Assembly (NCBI GenBank): GCA_009823395.1
Contig: CM020509.1
Location: forward strand, 15,217,501-15,281,500
Origin: Thamnaconus septentrionalis
Lineage: Eukaryota > Chordata > Actinopteri > Tetraodontiformes > Monacanthidae
Reading direction: 5' to 3'
DNA length: 64,000 bases
The first letter of the stretch is position 1. Every line of letters begins with the position of its first letter. A model generated the notes under the pieces. The model saw nothing but the letters and a program-made list of their open reading frames with translations, was not told where the DNA came from and ran no database searches. Positions 12,801 through 36,263 of this stretch are shown here, piece by piece. A program made the position numbers and the translations under genes.

Positions 12801-15800
12801 CGATTGTTTTGCGAGAGATAACACAGGACAAATGAGAGGATGTAATCTGTGTCTGAGCAGCCTCTCACATTTATTCACATCTATTGTGATTTAGCTGAAT
12901 GTAAACTCACCATGTGAACTGCACCAAAAAAAAAAAAAAAAAAAAGAAAGGAACCTGCAGTCATGTGTGACTGAAGGAAGATTTCTCTTGTCTGTGCTCT
13001 CCTGGTGATCTTTGACCCCACAGCTGTGTGTGAATGCCACCCAACACCATCTTGCAAGAGGATAAAAATATTATTTTCTCCAGAATAAGAACAGCGCAAA
13101 CGGAAAAGGAGCCAGTGGTTCATGACATTAGCCTTTAATGCACAGCTTCCCTTAAATGGCAGGTGTCGTGTGCAAGTCAGAGTTCAGGTTCAGTGAGAGT
13201 GAGAGTCCTTTTGTGTTTGCCCCGCAGTGGCCAAGCCCTGCGCTGATTCACGGCTTCGCTCCTGTCATCCTCCTCTTTGTTTTCTCTCCTGTGATGTAAA
13301 CCTCAGCTATTACTGCAGATTGTGCCAAAATGTCTCTCCCTGTCCCGACTGCTGTGACATGACATTTTACAAGGGGAGGTCAAAACATACCCAACACAGC
13401 TCATAACTTGCTATCACTCTCGCACACTGTGTGTGTGTGTATGTGTTGGGGGAATGTTTTATTGCACCCTGTGGCACATACAGTGGATGTGGATGTGGTT
13501 GACAGGCAGCAGTTACGCCTTTTCCTCCAGTCTCCTTCCCTGTTCTTTCCACAGCTACTGTGGTCCAACCTCTTTCCGACCCACACCGAAGACAAACGCA
13601 CACGCACGCGCACACACACACAAAAATGCCAGATTTGTTTGAATTTGCACAGTCTGGCATGCACATGAAAATAATTAAACACGCACAATTTGTCTCAGAT
13701 CTAAACTTGCGTGTGAATGACCCCAATCCTGAGCAAGTTTTGGTAGACAGACATTATTTACAAAATTTTACCTCAACATTTCCTTCGTATCGAGTGTGTA
13801 TTGTGTCGCAAATTGGGCTCCGGTTTCCTCTGCTTTTCGTCAAGTGCGTGTGTCGGATAAACAGGATACAACGGGGAAGCAGAATGGGTGGGAAAAGCTG
13901 GCCAAGATGCTCAGGCAGCCTGATCAAAACCCAATTGTGCAATTACAGCACGGGGTGCAAACGTGAAGTGCCATGTGGGGAGAGGAGGAGGAGGGGCCAA
14001 ACAGATGGAGTCACTCAGTACGTTTACGTGACACTCGAGAAAACCGAATTATTGCCTTTGTCCGATTATGGACGGACAACACATGTAAAGACATAGACTG
14101 GACAGAAGATGGTGCATTAGAATAGACAATAAAAACTTTCTGAGCGCAGCGCTGCAGAGCTACGCTGCTAAAAACTTGTTGTTGTTATGATGACGAATCT
14201 TATCCTCCAAGTTGGTCTAATCCTTTATGGTGGCATAGTGTGCAGTTACATAAGCTGGATCAGCGTCAAAAAGTCAGTAAAGGAAGAGGTTCTCACACTG
14301 GTGGGGGCCCGGCGAGGTGGTTGTGACCTACGTATGCCCTGGCCAGTCATTTACATTGACTGGTGCCATAAGCAGGATTCCAACGCACAGTTTCCCTTTG
14401 AGCCGCCTAAACGTGTTTTGGCCAAGGCAAACCTTTGCTCTTAGGGCGAACAGTGGCGTATTGTGCCCCCGGGCCGAGTCAGAGGCTGATTTCTACTCTC
14501 CGCCAGTGACCCCCGGACAAAGGGTTCCCCCACCATGACTGACTCACAAGGTACTGTCTGTTACGCAACCGGGTGGGAGGAGAAAGGGGTGAGGGTGAGG
14601 GCGAGGGGGGCGAGTCGAGTTGACGGATGATCCATTTTTTTTTTTTCAGCATCAAAGGTATTCACAAAGTGGATGACTTCTGCGTGAGAATCTGACACGA
14701 CGCCGGTCCCATTAGCTCTCGGCTGGCCACGGGTCAATTATCTCATAGCTTTCACTGAGAGGGAGAAGCATGTGGACGATGTGGAGAGCGTCCAGTAGGG
14801 GCAGAACCCTGGCAGGGTAACGTCGAAGTCAAGAGGGCCATCGCGGGTTGGATGGTTGCTTTGTTGGGCGGAACCAGGGTGTGCGAATGTTTCACTCCTG
14901 AGAAGAATGGTGGTTAGCCCCTGACAGCTTGCCACTGCCATTTTGATGATTGAAGTTTGCTTCTCTATTCAGCCTCAAATTATCAAAGGGACAAGCCAAA
15001 GCATGCACTCTGTTTACAGTGGAAAAGAGTAGAGGAGTCTCGGGAGTATCGAGAATGTCCCTGCTGCATAGGTACAAAGTCAACTCTCCATTTTTAGCTG
15101 AAGGATTCAATGAAACACCATGAAATGTGCATAAAGCAAGTGCAAAAACATTTAAATGAGCTAGTTTAAGATACAGTAGACAGTCGGATTGTGTGGCTGT
15201 GTTGGCAGGCAACTGAAAGCATGCTCCAGGCTGCCGGTCGGATTAAAAGGTAGAAACTATTAAGAGCCAAGTACACAGCGATGAAAGATAATGCTTATCT
15301 GATCAACGGTCACACACAGACACTGATGCAATAACATGTTTGAAAAGAACAAAACATCCCTTGGCACACTTCTTTTCACATCTCTGTCATGGTCGTCTGG
15401 TCCAAAACATCAGCCGGCCAGGGGGAGCCTGGTCTAATCCTCCCCCTGTCCAGACATCCTGTCCCCGGGATTGCACGCCACTCGATGCCCCCTCAGGTGG
15501 ATCCAAATGAGATCTGGCAAAGCTGGGATCAGTGCAGTTTTTCCATCAGAGGGGGACTTCTTACATGGTACACTGAGTCCAGACCCTGAGAGAAAGCACA
15601 TATTCACCCCTAAGCGCTGCATGCCACGGTCTGCGCAATCAATCAGAATAAGACAAAACTGTTCCACGGGGTAGCTGGTGTGGTGGGGTGTGGTGGGGAG
15701 CGCTGGTGGCGGTGGAGGGTTAGAGTGAAAATGATCAGCAACCCCTGAGGGAGAATAAAAGGTAGGATGGGAGTTGGACTGGGAGTCAGTCACTCAGTGT

Positions 15801-18560
15801 AATTGATGGGCCAGTCTGACAGCTGCTGTCGAGAGAGGTGTCGCCAGGTCCGCCGCCATCGCGGGCAGGGAGGGGGGAGACATGACGGGGATTGCTAGCA
15901 AGCGGGGCGCACGGGAGGGTTCGAGCGGGGTCGGCCGGACGGCAGGTGATGAATGACAGGGGCCCTGACACCTTCGGCGCAAACCCCAAGCCTCGACCTG
16001 TCCCGATTCCGCTGGCTGCGGTGAGCGCAGGCTGAGTTGTCACATTAGCAGCCTTGTACTTGTGCACCTGAGTGAGCTGACTAACATTTTAACAGTGATC
16101 CTGGCCACATGACTATTAAGCTACTCCTCAGTTTACGGCCGTGCATTTTTTCTGAGCAGTCGGGGGTGGTGTTTTGTTTTGTTTTTTGTGGGTTTTTTCT
16201 TCTTTTTTTTTGTACAGACATGACACACAACCGCAAAATGTGAAGCCATAAAACATCTGTCGGCACCAAATGTTTTAAATAAAGGTTAGAAGCATGAATC
16301 AAAGCGCGAGTACCTGATGATTATCTCAGCTGGCAGCTGTGAGCGCTGCATCTGCCCATCTATGAGCATGAAACGCCACTCGACTAAAAACGCATGACAC
16401 AAAATTACAACAATTTTAAAATTGTGCATCCATAAGTGACTGATTCATTGCTCTGTGTCAGTGTGTCAGCAGTCACAGGTCCACCGAGCTCGAGGGGCAG
16501 CAAACAGTCAAACAGCCCTCTTGAGGAAATGCCTTTGTTCCGTCCCTCCTTTCTGGGAAGCTTACAGTGACAGATACCGTATGTGTGTCTCTGCAGGCCA
16601 TGTGGGAAAGCAATAAAAGGGCTGCACTCATGCTGACAAGTCATTTCTGCTTCTCCTGCCACTGTATTCATCAGAACTTTTTAATATATTTTTTTCTTAC
16701 CATTTATTAGAAAGACAAAGCCACGTGCAGTGTTACATTATAGAAAAATCTTTCTGCCGGTCCAACAATCTTTCTGTCCTGGAAATTTTGATTATTCAAC
16801 ACACCGTTGAAGAAGGAAATGAGCAGTAAACTCTTTCATTTAAGGATTCTCCACTGCTTGGCCAACTGATAGTAAATCAAACGGCCTTTGGAAAGCACCA
16901 AAAACACTGCCCAACTGTAAGAAGACTCACTGGGGGACTTTTCCAATACGCAGTATTGTCCCCCCCTCGGAAAGTGAAAGTGAAAATTACTCTTTACCGT
17001 CAACGTGTGCTCTGTATAGGCAACAAACATTTGAGAGGGACCCCATCCGTTTTCTAAACCACAGAAAGGCTGCCGAGCATTGCATTCCAAAACATTCCTA
17101 CTAATGTGGGCCATCGGCTTGCTCAGGAAATAAATGGGCTGAAATAATTTAGGCCACTCATTTGGTTGCAGAATATTCCGGCCTCGCAATTAAACAGCAC
17201 AATGACAACAACAACAACAACAACATCACAAGCTCTCCGGGCCATGTTGGGGTTTTAATAGTGACCGGTTCCACGCTGACCTGAGAGTGAATGAACCTCT
17301 TGCTCTCACGTGCTTCCTAAAATAGCCAGCGTGAAAGAAGGGTCTTTTGTGAAGCGCTTCCACCGACCCTTTAGGCAAGAGAATATGTGTTTGCCCCGAC
17401 TGCCTTCCCGAGTGACTATAGCCTGCACAAACATAAAGCACGTCAGATGCGATTGGCATATACACACAGCAACCATGACATCATTCTGCGCGCAAGCAAG
17501 CGCTAAGCAGTGTGGAAGGGGGAATGCAAAGGCGAGGAGCGTGTGGATGTGTACACAATCCCTGCAGCTTATGCATGCTTTGAGCACAGAGAGAAAAGCC
17601 AACACGGGCAATGATGTCAACAACTTTCCCATCGAAGGACCGGGGCAGAGTTTGGGGTGCAGCCCCCCTTTTCAGCGTATTCAGGGTACAACAGAATGTT
17701 TATGACAATCGACTTGTGGGGGCGCACCTTTCAGAATTACATAAAAGATGAAAGGATTTAAGAGATGTGGCCAACCGTTTCTAAATAATATTCATAGATT
17801 AAGAAAATATGAATCCAGGCAGGTTTTTTTTGTTTTGTTTTTTTTAACCTTCAACTCCTCAGGGGCCTGTAAGTGTTTCATAATAAGCCATATTAAACCA
17901 GTGGTTGCCTCAACACACCACAAACCAGTTAATCACTTTGGCAACTACAGACAAGTACTTGGAATAATGAAAACACCAGGAAAAAAAAAGCTGGGGAAAA
18001 AAGTTCGAAGCATATTTGCAAAACTCTGCAACCTGTTTAAAATGTTTTCATGGGTTGCCCTCTGTTGGTCATTAGTATTACTGCAACATCACTCGTAGGT
18101 CCAGATAAAGTGAAGACGACCTGTCATGATTTGTAGTGAGTGGCTGCTCACTTCAAAAGAAAAAAGAAAAAAAACCAAACATTAGTTTTAGACATAATTA
18201 GACAAACATTAGAAATAAGACGACCACTACACAGATGCATCACGTTCATTAATTTATGTCAGCTCCTGTCTTTAACCTTAGGTCCCAAGAGTTTAGATAT
18301 ATCATTCAATATCACAGTGTCATTGATGACAAATTCCTTGAGAACATAACTGTCAAAGCACAATGGCATATATGCAGTCATTTAAAACCAATTTTCTGCT
18401 TCAGTGTGCATGAACACATGAATTTTTTTAATTTTTTTTTTATTTTTTTATTTTTAATCAGTTTGGAGTTTCACAATGTTCCGTCATTCTGTTTGATTTA
18501 TGGTCACGTCAACATCAAGCCTTGGCATTAATGATGTCACTTAGTAATGTTGCTACCATT

Positions 18561-18593
18561 AAAAAAAAAGAAAGAAAGAAAGAAAGAAAGAAA
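18561..18593. repeat. Poly-A followed by (GAAA)n tract
   Basis: Nine A bases run into about six GAAA units, the sort of tract often left at the tail of a retroposed element. No element body was recognised upstream. Confidence 0.85.
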
Positions 18594-18789
18594 TAAAACC
18601 ATTCTTCAGCAGTGTCTGCATCATGACTCCAGTGAAAGGGCACTGCGTCTCCCTAAACCAACGTCTTCTTCCGCACAGCTCAATTCCTCATGACGTTTTT
18701 TATTATTTCGTGGAAATTCAAACGGAGGCTTGTCAAACACGAAATCTAACTGTTTATAGGTCAATGTTGCTCCAAGGCTGCATTTGACG

Positions 18790-19228
18790 GTACATTAAAA
18801 GCCATTCTTCGCGGTAATGTTAGTGTGAGGATCTACTTTTTTCGCTAAAAAACGAGATCCAACCCTCTTCGCCATTTTATGTTGTGTAGTTTGCCTTTTG
18901 TGACGAGGGAAAAACCATCTTGAGCTAAAAGCGACTACACGGCTCCTGCCGCGTGATGCGTAAAGGTTAGTTAATTGCTGTTGTACACATACATAAACAC
19001 ATTTTGTCAGTAGTTGGTAGAGGCTTTTTAAATTGCTGCTCATGACAGGCTGCAGTAGAGATTAGGTCCTCTTATTTTGTGAAGGTAGCTTTACGGACAA
19101 CGTGCTAGCCGACCATAGCTAGCTAGCTAGGACAGACGGCTGCCCGTAGCTCATTTTTTTTTCTCTCAAACTGTGACCGACCAGACGACACATTGACGAC
19201 CACCGTGCAAGACACGAAGGCTGAGGAG
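18790..19228 (+). promoter_or_regulatory. ogt promoter and 5' UTR region
   Basis: This is the sequence immediately upstream of the ogt start codon. It carries a short self-complementary TAGC repeat (about 19115-19130) and no obvious TATA box. The exact transcription start cannot be told; the last 100-170 nt are probably 5' UTR. Confidence 0.4.
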
Positions 19229-29936
<10,708 letters not shown>

Positions 29937-30990
29937 ACGGGAAGCGTCATTCTTTTTTGCTTTAAATGCCACTTAGGTCCCAGCTCTCCCCACCATCCTT
30001 TTGTTTTTTGTTTTTTTTAAAGCCATTATCAGCGTTTGGCTCTTAATGGTCACTATCCTGCTCCAGCCATCTCCATGACTGTCTCCGTTGCTGCCGTTCA
30101 CTTTAAACAGGACTCGATTTATCAAGGAGCCTATAGGTGTCACATTTGCCCCCCCGCCCCCCAAAAGCCCCTCCCTTCCTCCCAACCCCTTCAAACTCAC
30201 ATTTGTCTTTGCCTCACACTTCTGCATCTTCTGAGCCAGATTGAGCTTGAGACTTTTCAGGCACCACTTCTGAGACTCTTCCTCAAGCATAATAGTGTAT
30301 TGGTACGCATGAGAGGAACATGAATGCCGTTGAGTACGTGGATCAGTGGATTTTTATTTCACACGTTTTTGTGCAAACAGGATTAAATACAGCCTGCGTA
30401 GGGAATGCTCAAGCCGTCATCTTTGGTTGATCAGATTTTTTTTTTCTCCGATCGATGAAGAGTGTTGTGTGTTCCATCTTTTTTTTTCCTTTGGGTATTG
30501 TTGCACCGAGGAAATTGTAACTTGATTTGCGCCAGCTTTACCAAGCAAGTGTAAAACGCAGGTTGCAGCTGCTCTTAAGTTTGTTTTACGCTGTTATTAA
30601 TATTCATCAACGAGCAGATGTGGAAATCTGTGGAAACACAGTGGAGATAAGGAAAGCTTTTCACCAAAATGCTAACCGTTTCTATTTGCTCATCATTAAA
30701 TGTGGTCTGTGACTGTTGGTCTGTCAGTCACACTATGACCATGTGTGAAATACACATAGTTGACTAAGATGTCTCCGTTTATTGAAAATGTCACAAATTT
30801 AAGTTTAGCGTCATAGTTTTTCAGTTTGACCTTGCTTTTTTTTTTCTTTAATCTCTCAACCAGGAATGACCTAGGTAAGTATTTTCTAAGCAGTATGGTA
30901 TTTTTGTTTTTCAATGGTCTGTTAGTTGTATGCTGTCAATATCGCCACATGGCTCTGAACATGAATAAAGAATAAAAAAAACAATAAAGT
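29937..30990 (+). other. ogt 3' UTR with clustered poly(A) signals
   Basis: Non-coding sequence after the ogt stop. AATAAA occurs at 30964-30969, 30971-30976 and 30983-30988, a cluster that most likely sets the 3' end. The UTR of about 1 kb contains T-rich runs and no further exon. Confidence 0.7.
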
Positions 30991-32108
30991 GATGGCAAAA
31001 CACTGTACTGTCTGCAATGAGTTGTTTAGTTGTATGTAGACACAATTAAAGCTTAAATCCAAAAGCCTGTGTGTCCTTGCTTTGGTTGATGCAATGACTT
31101 CAATTGTTCGATATGGCCGAATCCATACGGTCAAACGGCATGACTTACAATTTTGATTATCTATAGTGCTGAACTCCAAGATGTTGATTGGCTGGCCAGA
31201 GATGATTCAACCACCTGAAACATCTGACAAATATGCGCTATATGACGTTTCCTGTGTCAAAGAGCTCTTTTACGAAGACACAATTATAACTTGAGGCAAC
31301 GTGAAATACCTCCAGCGTACTGCCATAAACACGAATGTACTCAAAACGTGGAGGTGGCCGATTTGACCACGGATATAGCCTGAAATGAGCGGCGGAATGA
31401 CTGCTGCACTGCGGGTGTACCGGATGAAGTGGTCGGTGTCGTGCCGAGTTCTGTACGCCTGCCATCCGGAATACGCGGGCACCGCTCGGGAGAGCGCACC
31501 GCTTTAGCGTCGCAGCGTTTCGGCAACACCGACACATCACTGATTACGACCGCATATCGATCGCATTCATTAACTTCTGTGACGTCTCTGTGTTGTGTTC
31601 TCATCGAAGCGATAAGAAAGCTGTAGCCGCAGTACGCGCTCTTGCAACACGCATTGGTGGTGGTGTTAAACAGCGTCTCAAGCAAGGCTCTCTCTGATTG
31701 GCCGAGTCCCTTGCGAGGACTTCCGGTTTGAGGGAGCACTAGATTTGAATCTGCCTGGGCTTTCCTGGTTCTGTCCTGTCCTGTCCTTTACCCCCTTTGT
31801 GCTATTGTAAACACGTCTGCAAACGGGTAATCTTATTTTAAGTTAATAACTTATGCTGTATCGCCTTCGCTATTAAATTGCATTAAAATGCTGAAGCGCG
31901 TTTGAGAAAAATACGACGAGGAAAGAAGTCCGATCGACTCTTGTTGCTGCCATTTAAACGACGTAAGCAGTGGCGTGTTGGAGCCTTAATTTGAGACAAT
32001 TTTGTGGAATATATTGTTGAAATTACCAGTACCTAGGTCGTTGTTGGCGCCTTGGCAGTCTAGCATTGTTTTAACCCCGCATCTCACCATGATCTATCTG
32101 TTTTCCAG
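30991..32108 (+). promoter_or_regulatory. Intergenic region with the gcna promoter and 5' UTR
   Basis: CpG-rich sequence spans about 31400-31740, ending with an ATTGG (inverted CCAAT) near 31698-31703. The first coding exon has its own acceptor (TTTTCCAG at 32108), so a non-coding first exon must lie upstream; GT candidates are near 31827 and 31962. Open frames on the minus strand here have no recognisable content. Confidence 0.45.
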
Positions 32109-32119
32109 AGTTAGAAAGG

Positions 32120-35100
32120 ATGAATGATGATACTTGCAATTTATTTAAAAGAGTTGCACAAAAGATGGGCTGGGCCAGCGAAGGACGTCTGGACGAAGCC
32201 GAGGAAAAGGTTCGTATCTCTGTAGAAATGAATGTAGTGTCATCACCATTATTTCCATTTACAAGTTATGATCAATATAGCAGTAGTTAATTTTAAAAAA
32301 CAAAACAAAACGAAGTAGCAATTTGTGTATCGGTATATTTACTGCTAATGTACCCAGATGTTTTTACAATTTAAAAAAAAATATATACTGTTTACGTTTT
32401 TTAATGACATTATGTCGATATATTCGTTATATTAAGAATAGCTGAATAAATGCTTGCTTAATTGTTCGCGGTAGGCTATTCATATGATTGTTTTTGACAC
32501 CTCCACTTATTTTAGCTGCTAGGAGAAATTGGCAAAAGTCGTCACGGTGCCACAAGCAGCTACCAATCCATGGATGGACAAGCGCGATCTCCTTTCTTTC
32601 CCCTGTTGGATAATAAGGAGGATGAGGATAAGGAGAACAAATGCTCCAAAGGCAACAGTTACAGGAACAGGTCTTTGATCGAGTCCAGTGACGATGACTT
32701 TGACCATTGTGAGTTTCATTCTCATTGTTGTTACATTTCCAGGCCCAGCTTTCAGTGTCACTGATATTGACTTTTGCATTTTTTTTTATTTGTCAGTTCT
32801 CGTTGGAAAGGCGACGCCGAAAAATAAAGCCACACCTCACAAACCACGGAGTGCTGCTAAGAAAGACAGGTCTGTGTGTGAAGTCAACACTTATGTTAGT
32901 GACGACATGGCATCACGTGTTTTTGTCATTTTCTCGTGTCAGTTTGGTCCCTCGTGTTTCCCCATTCAAGTTCTGATCCTGATTGTGAAACTCGTTTCAG
33001 TTCCACTGTTCCTGTTGTGAGCTCTGACGACGACGACAATTTTGAGACGTGTAAGTGACCTCTTGTCAACTTGGTACCTTTGCTTTGTATCCATTTACAC
33101 TAATATCAAATTGAAATTTGATTTCATGAGTTTTTATTTGCTCTCAAGTTTTGCAGCGAGTCAGAACACCTGCTGCCAACGCCAAGAGAACGTCAGAAAG
33201 CAGCAGTGAGGACAGGTAAAGTTATTTCGTCTCCTCTTAGAAATGCATCACCGCTATCTGAAATTGTTCATTTTGACTCATGTCTTTTTCCTCCTTCTAA
33301 TCACTAGCCTCAAAAACTTCATTGTGGATGACTACTCATCGGACGACGACTTCATCGAGCAGAGGCCTGTCTTTAAAGGTAGCTCTGAATAACATCATGA
33401 GAGTAACATTTTAGTTTTGCTTTAAAAAGTTCACTGTTACGTTACAGAGCATCTACTGTTGTTGTTATTTTATAATTAACAGAGGTAACACTGTATAATT
33501 CTACCTCTGTGTGTAATAGTGATGTCCTCTTTTCACGGCCTTGCAGAGCCAACAAGGACCAAGACTCCGTCAACGCAGCGTCGTCCATTGAGGCCGCTGT
33601 CTTGCAGTGACTCCCCGGTCTTTGTGAGTGACAGCGATGACGAAGATAATATTGTGATCAAGAGCACATGGAGGACTCGCCATTCAAGGCCTCAGCCCAA
33701 GGCTAAGCGCCAACACTGCTCGTCTACACGACAAAGCGGGGAGCTCGCCGGCGATGCCTCCCCCGTCTCCTTTGACACTCCCTGCGCTGAAAACTCAGAC
33801 GTCGCTGGCGACACCCAAACGCACCGTCTTCACACCCGTGACGGTGGACGACTCCTCGAGTTCTGAGGATGAGTTTGCATCCTTACTGGAGAGGCTAAAG
33901 AAGAAAAATAACTTCACCCCGAGGAACACATACGGTAAGCGGTTAATCTGAATTTTCCAACGACAAAATTTAAATTTAAAAAATAATTTTTAATTTTGCG
34001 ATGTCAGACCTCATGTATGTTTTTATCTGCCCCTTTGATGTTACCTATAGAGCACAAAAAAGAGCGTCCTGCCTCAGATCCTGCTGAAAAGGGATTTAAA
34101 AAACCTTTTACCAAATCACTGGGAGAAACACCTTCCCTACAAAAGACGCCAAAAGCGCCCATACCGAAGGCCAAAGTCAGCCTGACGGAGCCAAGACCCA
34201 GCCAGGCGAGCAGGTATGAATCTGTCTGTCTGTGAATTAACTTGACAAAAGATACATTTTGTGTTATCACAGTCTTTAATTATGCACTTACTACCTGATC
34301 CTTTGTGTTACATGAACACATTTCTCTCGTCCTTCATGCGCTGTGCTCGCCCTCTACCAGGCAGCCTCTTTGTAAGACCGCTGGGTGTTTCCTGCAGACC
34401 CTCTCAGACCCCGCAACCAGCTATTGTCGCAGTTTCAAGCCGAAAAAAGAAGAGCTCACCACTAAACTTTACCAGCTTTACAATACCAGCGTCTTTGACA
34501 GCAAGGTGAGCCGCACCCTATGAAACGTCATCTGTTGTGAAAATGTTTTTGCTCAGTTCGACTCATCTTTTTTTTTTTTTTTTTTGTGGCCTTTAGCTTC
34601 CCGTCGACATGTCAGTCACTTGGAATAAGAAGATGCGTAAAACGGCGGGATACTGTATCTCAGGGCAGGAGCGAGGTGGAGGAAACCGCTATGCGCGCAT
34701 CGAACTGTCGGAGAAAGTCTGCGATTCCGCAGGTGATGAATCGCAGCTGTCGGATCCAGTCCCGGGTGTAAATTCCTGATTAGATCTGTTGTTTCGATTA
34801 AATCTTTAAATCAACCCCCCTGATTGTTGCAACCTTCCAGATCGTCTCAGGGACACGCTGATTCACGAGATGTGCCACGCCGCCACCTGGCTGATTAACG
34901 GCGTGAGGGACGGCCACGGGAACTTCTGGAAGCTGTACGCTCGTAAAGCTACGCTGGCGCATCCCGAACTTCCCATGGTAACCCGCTGCCACAGCTACGA
35001 CATCAAGTACAAATTCCAGTATCAGTGCACTCGCTGCAAGAATACGTGAGTAAAAACTGCAGTCATGCTTTAAAAATCTACTTGTCAAAGTGATGTTTTA

Positions 35101-35894
35101 TGTTATTGGTTTCATTTTTTTGTGCCACGTTCAAACTGCCAGCCAAAATCCAATTTTCAGCCTATCCAGATTGAAACCGGATTCCTCTTTTCTAGTCTGA
35201 ACAGTCACAAATCTCATGAAATCCAATTTTGAAACCACCTTCGGCAGGTAGTTTCAAATTGCATTTGGACAGATGCGTCTCAGTGTGAACAGCTCCAAAC
35301 ACATTGATTGGTTTTCACTGTCCGTGATGTAACTCTACGCGACACAAGACTCAGACCAGAGAGAACAGAGCCAGATCCCATTTGGACACGTATAAAAACA
35401 GTGTGGACAGGATTTGAGAAGGAATCTGATTTGAATCGGATTCGCCTGCAGTCTGAATGCAGCCAAAGAGGAGTGAGGCAGCCCTGGTGGTGTTTGGTAT
35501 GGACTGATGCAGGTGTAACCATACCAGGCTAGTCGGGTCTGTCAGACAGGTCTTCGACTCTAAGTCAGTAAATCAACAAATTAAATCATGTAAAAGTAAA
35601 AAAAAAAAAGAAAGAAAGAAAGAAAAAAAACTACTTTGTTGCTTTAATGTGTGTACTTTATATGATAGGATTGGGCGTCATTCCAAGTCGCTGGACACGC
35701 AGAGGTTTGCGTGCGCGCACTGCATGGGACAGCTGGTTCTACTGACACCCTCGAAGCCAAGGGCCCCGACGCCCTTCGCCAACTTCGTCAAAGAGAACTA
35801 CGGTTCCGTTCGACAGGAGCTGGCAGGGAAAACCCACGCGGATGTGATGCGTAAACTCAGCGCCGACTTTGCCTCCCAGGCGAAACTCACCTGA
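32120..35894 (+). CDS. gcna: Germ cell nuclear antigen / acidic repeat protein (SprT-like protease), 12 coding exons, apparent 1-nt insertion
   Basis: GCNA counters DNA-protein crosslinks in germ cells. Exons: 32120-32209, 32516-32708, 32797-32869, 33001-33050, 33149-33215, 33308-33378, 33547-33934, 34051-34213, 34361-34505, 34597-34732, 34841-35045, 35669-35894. The N-terminal half is disordered with five hydrophobic-plus-acidic blocks like SUMO-interacting motifs (LIESSDDDFD, PVVSSDDDD, NFIVDDYSSDDDF, PVFVSDSDDED, PVTVDDSSSSEDEF). Exons 9-11 are the SprT domain with IHEMCHAATWL (HExxH-type zinc site). Exons 11-12 carry a CxxC...CxxC zinc ribbon (YQCTRCKNT, FACAHCMGQ), followed by a short tail TPFANFVKENYG that may be HMG-box-like. 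The exon total is 1807 nt, one more than a multiple of three: exon 7 starts in one frame and must leave in another. Without that extra base the protein would be about 601 residues. Confidence 0.93.
35122..35464 (-). mobile_element. Short non-autonomous DNA transposon (Harbinger-like MITE), copy 1, in gcna intron 11
   Basis: Its ends (ACGTTCAAACTGCC and GCAGTCTGAATGCAGCC) and several inner blocks match, in inverse orientation, the 613-bp element at 47534-48146. It is about 343 bp, so it carries an internal deletion relative to that copy. No clear target-site duplication could be set here. Confidence 0.7.
35598..35631. repeat. Poly-A / (GAAA)n tract
   Basis: An A-rich run with about four GAAA units, shortly before the last gcna exon. 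Confidence 0.8.
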
Positions 35895-36257
35895 GGCCAC
35901 CTGCGTCTCGGATCGGATCGCCTGAGCTGAAAAAAGAATTCTGATTCTGCTGCAGCGTCACCGGACCTCAGCGCCTGACATACCTCGGTCATTTTTCACA
36001 CTTTGGCCAGCGTTTCTTTTAAATACAGGATCTAGTTTACTATTTCTAAAACCAATTTGGTTTATTTTCTATGTGTGTGTTTACGTATGTTTCTACCTGT
36101 CCATGTATCCCTTCGTGAGTTTGTGTCTGTATGTGCTTTAACTGAGCCCAATATTTTTGTTTGCTGGATAGTGAAGAAAATCCAAGTGATCTATGAAATA
36201 CATTTCATTAAAATCTCCAGGTATATTTTTTTTGTTTTTTTTCAAATATGAATTCCT

Positions 36258-36263
36258 AATAAA
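36258..36263 (+). terminator. Poly(A) signal of gcna
   Basis: AATAAA, 364 nt after the gcna stop codon; the 3' UTR would be about 390 nt. Confidence 0.6.

Larger units (their letters stand above)
9781..18789. other. Intergenic DNA between the formin gene and ogt, right part
   Basis: No gene could be supported. Visible structure: (AG)n at 9789-9806, interrupted GT and CA tracts near 13427-13442 and 13597-13623, a G-rich stretch at about 15672-15722, (ACA)n near 17205-17223, and a GAAA tract at 18561-18593. Several open frames of 100-180 codons are of low complexity or lack any recognisable motif. Confidence 0.5.

Noticed and set aside
13560..14096. 178-codon plus-strand frame
   Set aside because: It begins in a CA microsatellite and has no recognisable motif.
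31341..31739. 132-codon minus-strand frame upstream of gcna
   Set aside because: It lies in the CpG-rich presumed gcna promoter and shows no known domain; openness is likely due to base composition.
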